NCBI GenBank assembly: GCA_964455525.1
Contig: CAYVWR010000006.1
Coordinates: 248,001-312,000 of the forward strand
DNA from: JAFDZV01 sp964455525
GTDB lineage: Bacteria > Bacteroidota > Ignavibacteria > OLB7
DNA: 64,000 nt
Direction of reading: 5' to 3'
Shown one piece after another: positions 52,848-60,652 of this stretch. Every line of letters begins with the position of its first letter. The first letter of the stretch is position 1. The notes under the pieces are model-generated. The model made no database searches, was not told the DNA's origin, and worked only from the letters and a program-made list of their open reading frames with translations. The position numbers and the translations under genes are program-made.

Positions 52848-54293
52848 TTACCGAGTCGATTCTGCTTCCAGCAAGACTTTCACTGCATCTTCCATCTTCA
52901 TGCTGCGCGAGCCTTTTACAAGAATCACATCAACTGTTGCAAAAAGTGAGCCGAGCTCATCAATGAGTAGACTCTTGTCAGCGATATAGCAGGCTCGTCC
53001 CGGAGCAACGGCCGCAAGCGCATGGTAGGCATGGCTCATCTCCTCACCGTGAAAGATTGCCAGATCTATGCGCGGCATCCCCACAAGCGCCTCTCCAATT
53101 CGCCTGTGCTCCTCCGCAGAACTGGCTCCCAGCTCTTTCATGTCGGCCAGCAACGCTACCCGGCGTCCCCCGGGGCCTGGCTTGAGCGCGACGAGCGCAC
53201 GGAGTGCGGCAAGCATGGAATCGGGGTTTGCGTTATAGGTGTCATTAAGCACCGTAATGCCACTGGCTCCCCTCATAATCGCCAGCCGTGCATATCCGCC
53301 ACGATAGATATGCGGCTCGAAGCGTTCAAGCACCTGCCGGACACGTGTGGGGGAAACGCCCAGGCTCAGGGCCATGGCCGCAGCGGCCAGGGCATTGCCA
53401 GCGGTATGCTCTCCCGGCGTACGAAGCTGCACTGTAAATGACTTCGGCTCTGCTGCACGCCGGTCGGTGATCTGGATGGCCGGCGCCCCCACCTCGTTCA
53501 GCCTCCCCCTCTTTCCCGCGATCATGGCCGCCGCTCCCTTGCCGTATGTCACTTTTGCCGCGATCCTCTTCCCCATACGGGCGATGTAGGCATCGTCAAG
53601 GTTCACAACGGCCACTCCCCCCTCGGCCTCCAGATGTTCAAACAAGGCTCCCTCCTCCCTGGCCACCCCCTCCACCGAACCGAGCAATTCCAGATGCTCC
53701 CGCCCGATATTGGTGATAATGCCATGCGTTGGACGAAGAATCTGGCAGAGCCGGGCGATCTCTCCCGGCGCATTGGTGCCGATCTCGATAACCGCAGCCG
53801 TATGCTGATCGGTCATCCGCAGCATCATCGCCGGGACGCCGATCAGGTTGTTCAAATTCCCCTCGGTCCGAAGCACCGTATAACGCGTCGCAAGCAGATC
53901 GGCGATCAGCTCCTTTGTGGTCGTCTTTCCATTGGAGCCTGCCACCGCGATCACCGGATAGGTGAAACGGGAACGATGCACGGTTGCGATGCTGCCATAG
54001 GCGGCCAGAGTATCCTGCACCACAATCATTGGAAGATCGCCATCACGCTCTCCCACCCGATGAAACCAGGCACTGGAGACCACCGCAGCCGATGCACCCT
54101 GTGCAGCCGCCCGCTCGATGAAATCGTGTCCATCGAACTGCTCTCCCACCAGGGCAACAAAAACTTCCCCTTTTTTCAAAGAACGAGAGTCGGTCGAAAA
54201 GCCCCGAACCGCCCGTCGAGCGCTTCCCGTGCGACCGGAAAAAAGCTCATGCGAAAGCACCGAGAGAAGGTCCCGTACCGTTTCCAATCTCAT
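52848..54293 (-). CDS. murF: UDP-MurNAc-tripeptide--D-Ala-D-Ala ligase MurF
   Basis: Adds the D-Ala-D-Ala dipeptide, completing UDP-MurNAc-pentapeptide. Chosen ATG 54293 (MRLETVRDLLSVLSHELF) gives 481 residues and overlaps the murE stop as ATGA; the frame extends to 54341 inside murE. The N-terminal FSTDSRSLKKGEVFVALVGE, ATP loop GSNGKTT (119-125), TEGNLNNLIGVPAMML, NAPGEIARLCQILRPTHGII and ITVLNDTYNANPDSMLAALR are family hallmarks. No ddl gene follows in this cluster. Confidence 0.96.
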   Translation of the reverse strand: MRLETVRDLLSVLSHELFSGRTGSARRAVRGFSTDSRSLKKGEVFVALVGEQFDGHDFIERAAAQGASAAVVSSAWFHRVGERDGDLPMIVVQDTLAAYGSIATVHRSRFTYPVIAVAGSNGKTTTKELIADLLATRYTVLRTEGNLNNLIGVPAMMLRMTDQHTAAVIEIGTNAPGEIARLCQILRPTHGIITNIGREHLELLGSVEGVAREEGALFEHLEAEGGVAVVNLDDAYIARMGKRIAAKVTYGKGAAAMIAGKRGRLNEVGAPAIQITDRRAAEPKSFTVQLRTPGEHTAGNALAAAAMALSLGVSPTRVRQVLERFEPHIYRGGYARLAIMRGASGITVLNDTYNANPDSMLAALRALVALKPGPGGRRVALLADMKELGASSAEEHRRIGEALVGMPRIDLAIFHGEEMSHAYHALAAVAPGRACYIADKSLLIDELGSLFATVDVILVKGSRSMKMEDAVKVLLEAESTR

Positions 54294-55807
54294 GCAGCCG
54301 CTATCCCCTCCGGCTGGCTGGCTGGCCGGGCCTCGATCCACCGTTGTACTTCCTCTCTATCGTTGAAATGCCGTCGCTGCGAGCCGATGATCTGATACTC
54401 CTCGTGCCCCTTACCGGCAACAAGCACGATATCGCCGGATGAGCTTGCATCGAGCGCCTGGCATATAGCCTCGGCACGGTCGGCAACGCGTTGTACCACA
54501 AGGCCTTCTGCGACACCTGCCGCGATCTCCTCGATAATCGACTCCGGGGATTCGCTCCTGGGATTATCGGAGGTAAGGATAACATGGTCGGCAAACCGTG
54601 CGGCCACGGCACCCATCAGTTGTCGCTTACCACGATCGCGATCGCCGCCACAACCAAATACCACGCTGAGGCGGCCTCCACCACCGATCGCACGAAGCGT
54701 GCGGAGCACGTTTTCGAGCGCATCAGGGGTGTGTGCATAATCGACCACCGCCGTGGCACCATTGCCGAGCGCTATCGACTGCATGCGCCCGGGAACGGGA
54801 CGCAGCTCGGCGACGGCCTGCACCAGCCGGTCACGATCAAGTCCCAGAGCCAGGGCAAGCGCAAACGCGCCGGTGATATTCGATACATTGAAGGCCCCGA
54901 TCAGATCGGTATGCAGTCCGATGGTTCCGCCTCCCAACCGGTCTGACAGGCTCAGCGACCAATGAGTGCTCTGCGAGCCGAGATGAACTTCTTCAATGCG
55001 TGCGTCGGCTCCTCCGGCACTTCCGTAACGAACGATACTCGCGTAACTGTCGCGCACCACCGACTCTCCGTATAGGTCGTCGATATTGACCACCGCCGGC
55101 CGATCGGCATCAAGTCCGTCGAAGAGTAGCTTTTTTGCATCATGATATTCCTGAAATGAACGATGGAAATCGAGATGATCCTGCGTCAGATTCGTAAAGA
55201 TCACGCCGCCGAAGCTCAGGCCGGCAACCCGTTGCAGCGCAAGCGCGTGCGATGACACCTCCATGGCCACGGCGCTCAGACCTGCCTTAGACATTTCATC
55301 CAGGATCTCCGCCAGCTCCGGTGCCTCCGGCGTCGTATAGCCGGTTGGCGTCAGTGCCCCCACCATCTTGCCGAGCGTGCCGATCACACCTGTACGTTCG
55401 CCGCATGCATCGAGCAGTTGATGAAGGACATAGCTTACCGTTGTCTTCCCGTTGGTTCCGGTAACGCCATACAGCTTCAACCGTCTCGCCGGATAATCGA
55501 ACATACGATGCGACATCTCGGCCATCGCACGGCGCGCATCATCTACCACAACCAGCGTGACATCATCGTTGGAAAGCCCGCCGGGGATATGCTCGGGCGC
55601 ATCGCTCACGATGACCGTTGCACCGGCCTCGACCGCCGTTGGTATGAACTCGGGACCATGATCGTCCCGATCGGCCACTGCAACAAACAGATCACCCGGC
55701 GTCACCCGACGGCTATCGTAGCGAATGGCATGCACCTGGCGATCGCGTCTGCCGCGCACCTGGCGAAGCCCACTCAGCACCGACAGTATGTCATCGAGTG
55801 TTTTCAC
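54290..55807 (-). CDS. murE: UDP-MurNAc-L-Ala-D-Glu--meso-DAP ligase MurE
   Basis: A 505-residue Mur ligase adding the third, diamino-acid residue. The ATP loop GTNGKTT is at residues 117-123. The motif DNPR at 414-417 (LTSDNPRSESPE) is the signature for meso-diaminopimelate, rather than lysine, specificity, so the organism has DAP-type peptidoglycan. Other features: YDSRRVTPGDLFVAV in the N-domain, EVSSHALALQRVAGLSF, LTQDHLDFHRSFQEYHDAKK with the carbamylated-Lys region, VVDYAHTPDALENVL and VLVAGKGHEEYQ. It starts 21 bases after the ftsI stop and overlaps murF by four bases. Confidence 0.97.
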   Translation of the reverse strand: MKTLDDILSVLSGLRQVRGRRDRQVHAIRYDSRRVTPGDLFVAVADRDDHGPEFIPTAVEAGATVIVSDAPEHIPGGLSNDDVTLVVVDDARRAMAEMSHRMFDYPARRLKLYGVTGTNGKTTVSYVLHQLLDACGERTGVIGTLGKMVGALTPTGYTTPEAPELAEILDEMSKAGLSAVAMEVSSHALALQRVAGLSFGGVIFTNLTQDHLDFHRSFQEYHDAKKLLFDGLDADRPAVVNIDDLYGESVVRDSYASIVRYGSAGGADARIEEVHLGSQSTHWSLSLSDRLGGGTIGLHTDLIGAFNVSNITGAFALALALGLDRDRLVQAVAELRPVPGRMQSIALGNGATAVVDYAHTPDALENVLRTLRAIGGGGRLSVVFGCGGDRDRGKRQLMGAVAARFADHVILTSDNPRSESPESIIEEIAAGVAEGLVVQRVADRAEAICQALDASSSGDIVLVAGKGHEEYQIIGSQRRHFNDREEVQRWIEARPASQPEGIAAA

Positions 55808-55828
55808 ATCCCATCCATTGAAATCGTT

Positions 55829-57967
55829 CTACCGGCAGACCAGTGAGGCCGAACGAGCAGCCCCACCGGCAAACGGCGTTCCCGGCGCAGGGCTCTGCGA
55901 GCGAACAATGCCAGAGCCGCTTACATGTGGTTTTACCTGGCAGATGCTCAGGATATTGAGCGCACGGCGCAGAGAGAGGCCTCGCAGATCCGGCATCACC
56001 GCGTCGTTCTCCGGCGCAGAGAGTGCAAGCACGATCACGCTCCGCGCCTCGATGCGTGTTCCAGGCGCCGGGGTCTGCTCCATTACCAACCGCCCCGCAC
56101 CGCGCACCAGCACACGGCACCCATATTTCTCGCCGAGCATACGGGCGGCATCGGCATCAAGACCCCGCAGATCCGGCGTCTCCAGACTGGTAGCAGCCGT
56201 AACCTGGCGTAGTGCCGGGGCCTCGCTTGCGGCATAGGTTGGCCGGGAAGGCTCGCTGCCTACCGATGCCCCCATGATTCTTCGTGCGATTTCCCGGAAG
56301 ATCGGGGCGGCAACCTGCCCCCCGTAATAGCCATTGGTCGGGCTGTCCAGCAGCACCAGCAGCGTCACCCTCGGCTGATCTGCCGGAAAGAATCCGACAA
56401 AGGAAGCATTGTACTTCTCCTTGGAGTAGGCACCGTCGAAAATCTGCTGCGATGTTCCGGTCTTGCCGGCGATCTTCATCCCATTGATACGGGCAGCCTT
56501 GCCGGTGCCACTATCCACGACCTGCACCAGCATATCACAAAGCGTCCGGGCGGTCTTGGGACTTATCACCCGGCGTATCTCCTGTGCCTTGAACTCTTCG
56601 AGCACCTCGCCATTGCGATCAAGTCGCCGTTTCAACAGATGGGGCTTCATCATCACGCCCCCGTTTGCAACGGCTGCATAGGCGCAGACAAGCTGTAGCG
56701 GGGTCACCGCAAGCTGGTAGCCGAACGCCATGAACTCCTGCGTACCATCGGAGAACTCATCCGGCTTTTTCACCTCGCCCCGTGCCTCTCCCGGCAGATC
56801 GACCCCGGAGATGATGCCGAAGCCGAAATCCCGCACATATTTATAGAAGCGGGGGGCAGAGATACGCGAGGCAACCTTTGCCATGGCGATATTGCTGGAG
56901 CGCGACATCGCCTCGCGGAAACTCACCGTGCCGGCGGGATGATCGTCGCGAATTATATGACCGGCGATCTTGTAAAGCCCATTCTCGCAGTCGATCTTCT
57001 CATCTGGATCAACCTCTCCTTCTTCAAGCGCTGCGGCAACGGTCACCACCTTGATCGTCGAACCAGGCTCGTAGGTATCGGTGATCGCCCGTACCCTGAC
57101 GGCCGCCTGCTCGGCGCTCCTCATATCATTCGGATCATAGGTAGGATAGCTTGCCAGAGCCAGAAGCTCGCCGGTATGAGGGTCAATGGCGATCGCAGTC
57201 CCGGAGAGAGCACCGGCCCGTTCCACCCCCTTGCGCAGCTCATCCTCGACGATCGCCTGCACGTTGACATCAAGCGTGAGCACAAGAGCGCTGCCATGCT
57301 GCGGACGTACCTGCGGAAGATCAACGTCGGGACGGCGGCGGCCACGTGCATCACGCTGCATCACCACATAGCCATCGCTCCCCTTGAGCTGCTCATCATA
57401 GTAAAGCTCGACACCGTTCAACCCATTGTTGTCGATATCGGTAGCGCCAATCGCCTGCGCGCCAAGCGAGGCATACTCAAAGTGGCGCAACGGCTCCTTT
57501 AGCTTGATAAGCCCGTCATCATCCAGATCCTTCAACCGTTCCAGTGCGGGGCCGCTCACCTTACGGTGCAACCAGACGAAGGAGGTATTCTTCTGGGTGA
57601 GCTTGCCAAGCCAGACCTCATACGGATCACCGAGCGCATCAGCGAATATCTTTGCCAGCCTCTGAGGGTTCTCGATATGTTTTGGATCGGCCGCAAAGGA
57701 GATGCTCATCGCATTGGTCGCCAGCAGATTGCCGCCGCGGTCGTACAGCGCACCCCGCTCGGCCTGAAGCACCATCTTCGACTCGTACTGCCGCCGTGCC
57801 TGCTCGGCATAACGATCGCCATCAATGATCTGCAACTTTATCAGCCTGCCGCTTATCACCACCAGCCCCATGAACAACGCAATGCCCACAACGTAGAGCC
57901 GCCGCACGTCGCGAGGTGGGCGGCGTCGGATCGATGCAACAATGGTGCTCTCTACTGGCGTTGCCAT
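55829..57967 (-). CDS. ftsI: FtsI/PBP2-type septal transpeptidase with two PASTA domains
   Basis: From ATG 57967 (MATPVESTIVASIRRRPP) the protein has 712 residues; the frame runs to 58057. One transmembrane helix (~24-45) precedes the dimerisation domain (ERGALYDRGGNLLATN). The penicillin-binding transpeptidase domain has STIK (Ser303-Lys306), SSN (356-358) and KTG (501-503). The C-terminus carries two PASTA repeats (PDLRGLDADAARMLGEKYGC and PDLRGLSLRRALNILSICQV, each followed by a P-A-P-G-T turn). It cross-links septal peptidoglycan as partner of FtsW. PASTA-bearing division PBPs are usual in Gram-positives and in some Bacteroidota-related groups. 152 bases separate it from ftsL. Confidence 0.95.
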   Translation of the reverse strand: MATPVESTIVASIRRRPPRDVRRLYVVGIALFMGLVVISGRLIKLQIIDGDRYAEQARRQYESKMVLQAERGALYDRGGNLLATNAMSISFAADPKHIENPQRLAKIFADALGDPYEVWLGKLTQKNTSFVWLHRKVSGPALERLKDLDDDGLIKLKEPLRHFEYASLGAQAIGATDIDNNGLNGVELYYDEQLKGSDGYVVMQRDARGRRRPDVDLPQVRPQHGSALVLTLDVNVQAIVEDELRKGVERAGALSGTAIAIDPHTGELLALASYPTYDPNDMRSAEQAAVRVRAITDTYEPGSTIKVVTVAAALEEGEVDPDEKIDCENGLYKIAGHIIRDDHPAGTVSFREAMSRSSNIAMAKVASRISAPRFYKYVRDFGFGIISGVDLPGEARGEVKKPDEFSDGTQEFMAFGYQLAVTPLQLVCAYAAVANGGVMMKPHLLKRRLDRNGEVLEEFKAQEIRRVISPKTARTLCDMLVQVVDSGTGKAARINGMKIAGKTGTSQQIFDGAYSKEKYNASFVGFFPADQPRVTLLVLLDSPTNGYYGGQVAAPIFREIARRIMGASVGSEPSRPTYAASEAPALRQVTAATSLETPDLRGLDADAARMLGEKYGCRVLVRGAGRLVMEQTPAPGTRIEARSVIVLALSAPENDAVMPDLRGLSLRRALNILSICQVKPHVSGSGIVRSQSPAPGTPFAGGAARSASLVCR

Positions 57968-58119
57968 CGGCTGGTACTTGAGAGTTGAGTCGTATCCAGG
58001 AATGATATTGACACGATGTACGGAGTCTGGGCCGCGGACCTGACCGCCCCTCCGCATCGTAAACGATGCCGCACAGGAGCCACGATCGTCAGGCGCTCTT
58101 CCGGCGTTCTACTTCTTTG

Positions 58120-58557
58120 TTATTGTAGGGCGGCCGAGTCGCTTCCGGCAACAGCGGCCTCCATACGAGCAGCAGGAGCCAGGGCCTGTGGCGGACGCAA
58201 CGGCTGCACCATGCCAAGCCTTCCGGCAGCGATCGTGCTTACCCGCTCCACCGACATCAGCCGCAGAAGCTCGGCGCGAAGCTTTTCATTCTCCCCTCGG
58301 ACAACATCGCGCTCCTGCTCAAGCGATGCGATCGTTGTCGTCAGCTCGTTGACGGCGATCGCATTGGATATATAAAGGACAGCGAGCAACGACGCGGCCA
58401 GGAGCATACCGGCCGTAAGCCATCGGCGGAGAAACGGACGGATCTTCTCTCTCCCGGCTGCTTGCGGCTCCGCCGAACGTCCAGGGGCGATCTCCTCCCC
58501 CCTGGCCCTCCTGCGCGATATGGTCGGCTGCGTCAATGACATTACTCTACGGCTCAT
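58120..58557 (-). CDS. ftsL: cell division protein FtsL
   Basis: A small bitopic membrane protein of 145 residues in the classical place between rsmH and ftsI. It has a basic N-terminal tail with SRRRARGEEIAPGRS, one transmembrane helix (RWLTAGMLLAASLLAVLYIS), then a leucine-zipper-like coiled coil (LTTTIASLEQERDVVRGENE, KLRAELLRLMSV), ending in VSTIAAGRLGMVQPLRPPQ, the LGM.P motif common to FtsL. The final Ala-rich tail is poorly conserved. It forms a complex with FtsQ and FtsB-type proteins. Start ATG 58557; Met6 (58542) has AGAG just upstream and is an alternative. Confidence 0.88.
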   Translation of the reverse strand: MSRRVMSLTQPTISRRRARGEEIAPGRSAEPQAAGREKIRPFLRRWLTAGMLLAASLLAVLYISNAIAVNELTTTIASLEQERDVVRGENEKLRAELLRLMSVERVSTIAAGRLGMVQPLRPPQALAPAARMEAAVAGSDSAALQ

Positions 58558-58574
58558 GCTTATGCTGATCTACG

Positions 58575-58594
58575 CCCGGCAGCGCCACGCCGGG
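58575..58594. repeat. hairpin between rsmH and ftsL
   Basis: CCCGGC/GCCGGG with an eight-base loop lies in the 126-base gap upstream of ftsL. There is no T-run, so a local expression-tuning role is possible. Confidence 0.35.
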
Positions 58595-58683
58595 TCCTGA
58601 CAACTCTGCGGCACCTGCTCGGGGCGGAATACCCTCGCGATATCTGCCATCGCCGGTTGCCAAGGCCTGCAATCGTGCTCTCG

Positions 58684-59643
58684 TTATCGCTGCCGGGATT
58701 GCCGCGTATCAATCACACGTTCGGCCACCCTGAGCTTTGCGCTTCGTGCTCTCGGATTGCGCTCCACCTCTTCATCGGAAGGGGAGGCAGGCTTGCGCGT
58801 CACCAGCTTCAACCGTTGCTGCTTCTCACAGACACAGATCGGAAGCTGCGGAGGGCAGATACAAAAACGCTCCTCCTGGCGAAAATGATCCTTGACGATC
58901 CGGTCCTCCAACGAGTGATAGGTCAGCACCGCAAATCGTCCCCCGGGCCGAAGTAGCGGAACAAAACACTCGAGTGCCGCACGCAACTCCCCAAGCTCAT
59001 CGTTCACCTCGATCCGAAGCGCCTGAAAGACACGCGAAAGGGTCTTCATGACAAATCGCTCCGGGATCACCGACTCGATGACCCTTCGCAGATCGCCGGT
59101 CGTCTCAATCGGGTGCCCGAACCGTGCATCGGCAATCGCCCTGGCAATCTTCCATGCGGCAGGCTCCTCGCCATACGTGCGGAGAATCGTGGCAATCTGC
59201 TCCGGGGATTCCCTGTTCACCAGTTCGCGTGCTGAACGGCGTCCCGACTCCTGACGGAACCGCATATCGAGCGGCATATCGAAACGGTAGCTCAGGCCGA
59301 TCTGATCGGAGTCGATCTGCCGACTGGAAACGCCCAGATCGAGCAGCACACCGGCCAGCATCACCCCCTCCTCGCTCAACATTGCGCACGCCTCGCTGAA
59401 GTATGCCTGCCGTACGATCAGGCTCCCCCCCAGCTCCTGGCCGAAACGCTCTGCCGCGTTGGCAATGGCACCAGGATCGGCATCGAATGCATAGACGCGC
59501 CCCTGGCCGCGCACCCGTTCCAGAATCGCTGCCGTATGCCCTCCTCCACCGAGAGTGCCATCGGCATAGTTTCCTGATGGGTCGATCGCGAGAGCACTAA
59601 GCACCTCATCCAGCATCACCGGAATATGATAGGCCGTGCTCAT
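58684..59643 (-). CDS. rsmH: 16S rRNA (cytosine(1402)-N(4))-methyltransferase RsmH (MraW)
   Basis: A 319-residue SAM-dependent enzyme methylating C1402 of 16S rRNA. Markers: YHIPVMLDEVLSALAI, YADGTLGGGGHTAAILERV (SAM loop), VLLDLGVSSRQID, PLDMRFRQESGRRSARELVN, RVFQALRIEVNDELGELRAA and TYHSLEDRIVKDHFRQEER. Start ATG 59643 lies two bases after the mraZ stop with a GGGAG site inside the end of mraZ, so the pair is coupled. Confidence 0.97.
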   Translation of the reverse strand: MSTAYHIPVMLDEVLSALAIDPSGNYADGTLGGGGHTAAILERVRGQGRVYAFDADPGAIANAAERFGQELGGSLIVRQAYFSEACAMLSEEGVMLAGVLLDLGVSSRQIDSDQIGLSYRFDMPLDMRFRQESGRRSARELVNRESPEQIATILRTYGEEPAAWKIARAIADARFGHPIETTGDLRRVIESVIPERFVMKTLSRVFQALRIEVNDELGELRAALECFVPLLRPGGRFAVLTYHSLEDRIVKDHFRQEERFCICPPQLPICVCEKQQRLKLVTRKPASPSDEEVERNPRARSAKLRVAERVIDTRQSRQR

Positions 59644-59645
59644 GG

Positions 59646-60104
59646 TTACTCCCGCCTCAGCCCCATCACCGACTCGGCGATGGTAGCATACGATTGGGTC
59701 TTCTTGCTCAGATAGCTTTCAAAGATCTTTGGATCCCATAGTTCCAAATGGTCCATCGCCCCGAGGATAAGCGTCTCCTTCTCGATCTTCGTGAAGTCGA
59801 TCAGCGATTTCGGAAGCATGATCCGGAATTGTTTGTCAAGTGTTACTTCATCTGCCCAGTACAGAAGCGTGCGAAGGAAAAAGCGTTCAAGCTCGTTGAA
59901 CTGATTGAGCTGCTTCAGGTTCTCCTCGAACTTCTTCCACTCGTCGAGCGGGTATGCATAGATACATGGATCATCATCCGGGCCGCGTGTGATAACGAAC
60001 GTATCGTTCGCCTCCGGCGCCATGCTCTTGCGCATCTTCGCCGGGATGTTCACACGACCCTTGGAATCGACCGAGTATATTTCTCTACCCTTGAAGAATG
60101 ACAT
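59646..60104 (-). CDS. mraZ: MraZ, transcriptional regulator of the dcw cluster
   Basis: A 152-residue AbrB-fold protein with two swapped-hairpin repeats: REIYSVDSKGRVNIPAKMR (repeat one) and EVTLDKQFRIMLPKSLIDF (repeat two, with the DxxFRI variant of DxxGRI). It forms ring oligomers that bind tandem TGGGN sites upstream of mraZ and repress the cluster. Start ATG 60104 (MSFFKGREIYSVDSKG); the frame is open to 60134. The operator lies 25-50 bases upstream. First gene of the cluster. Confidence 0.95.
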   Translation of the reverse strand: MSFFKGREIYSVDSKGRVNIPAKMRKSMAPEANDTFVITRGPDDDPCIYAYPLDEWKKFEENLKQLNQFNELERFFLRTLLYWADEVTLDKQFRIMLPKSLIDFTKIEKETLILGAMDHLELWDPKIFESYLSKKTQSYATIAESVMGLRRE

Positions 60105-60128
60105 CGTTTCGCCTATCGAGGGAGGGCC

Positions 60129-60153
60129 TACCAAAATCCCCCACTTTTACCCA
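60129..60153 (-). promoter_or_regulatory. MraZ operator: tandem TGGGN repeats
   Basis: On the minus strand TGGGT-AAAAG-TGGGG-GATTT-TGGTA gives two perfect TGGGN boxes and a third imperfect one (TGGTA), separated by five-base spacers. This is the layout known for MraZ binding sites. It ends 24 bases before the mraZ ATG, so binding there would block the promoter or early elongation. Confidence 0.8.
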
Positions 60154-60610
60154 CTCACAGCCGCAAATTAGGGTTTGGCCCATCGCGCGCGCCAGCACGG
60201 CGAAAGTTCTCCCCCGAAATCTTCATAGAATCGAATAAAACGCGATTTCACGCAAATTTGGCCGAATCGGCAATGCTGTATGTGCGTTATATCTTGTTTA
60301 CAGCAAACAGGAAGTTTACTGAAAATATTTTCAGGTATAAATGTCAACCCTTTCAGATGCACGGAATGCGGGGTTTTCAGGGAGATGTGGTAAGGGAATC
60401 GAAGAGGGTGTGGGGGATTTGTGGGGAATGCGATCACATCGCAACGGCAGCCCTGTGGATGGAGGGACGCTCTAACCGTACGGCAGGCAACTGCCAGCGG
60501 GGCGCCGCGGCACGATGCATGACAAGGGCATCGCTCCTCTGCCGCTCATTCCCCTTTGGTGCCGATACACCGGATGCCCCTCCGGGCCAGCCTGGCACGA
60601 AGGCCATGTG
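60154..60610. other. upstream region of the dcw cluster
   Basis: No convincing gene. The segment 60170..60440 is AT-richer than its surroundings and probably carries the main dcw promoter, reading leftwards. The remainder, toward dnaX, holds no recognisable feature. Confidence 0.45.
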
Positions 60611-60652
60611 ATGGCCATCGTAGGATGGCCATCGTAGGATGGCCATCTTAGA
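60611..60652. repeat. three tandem copies of a 14-bp repeat
   Basis: GATGGCCATCGTAG at 60611..60624 and 60625..60638, then GATGGCCATCTTAG at 60639..60652. Each unit contains the palindrome GATGGCCATC. The third copy overlaps the dnaX stop codon. Confidence 0.8.
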
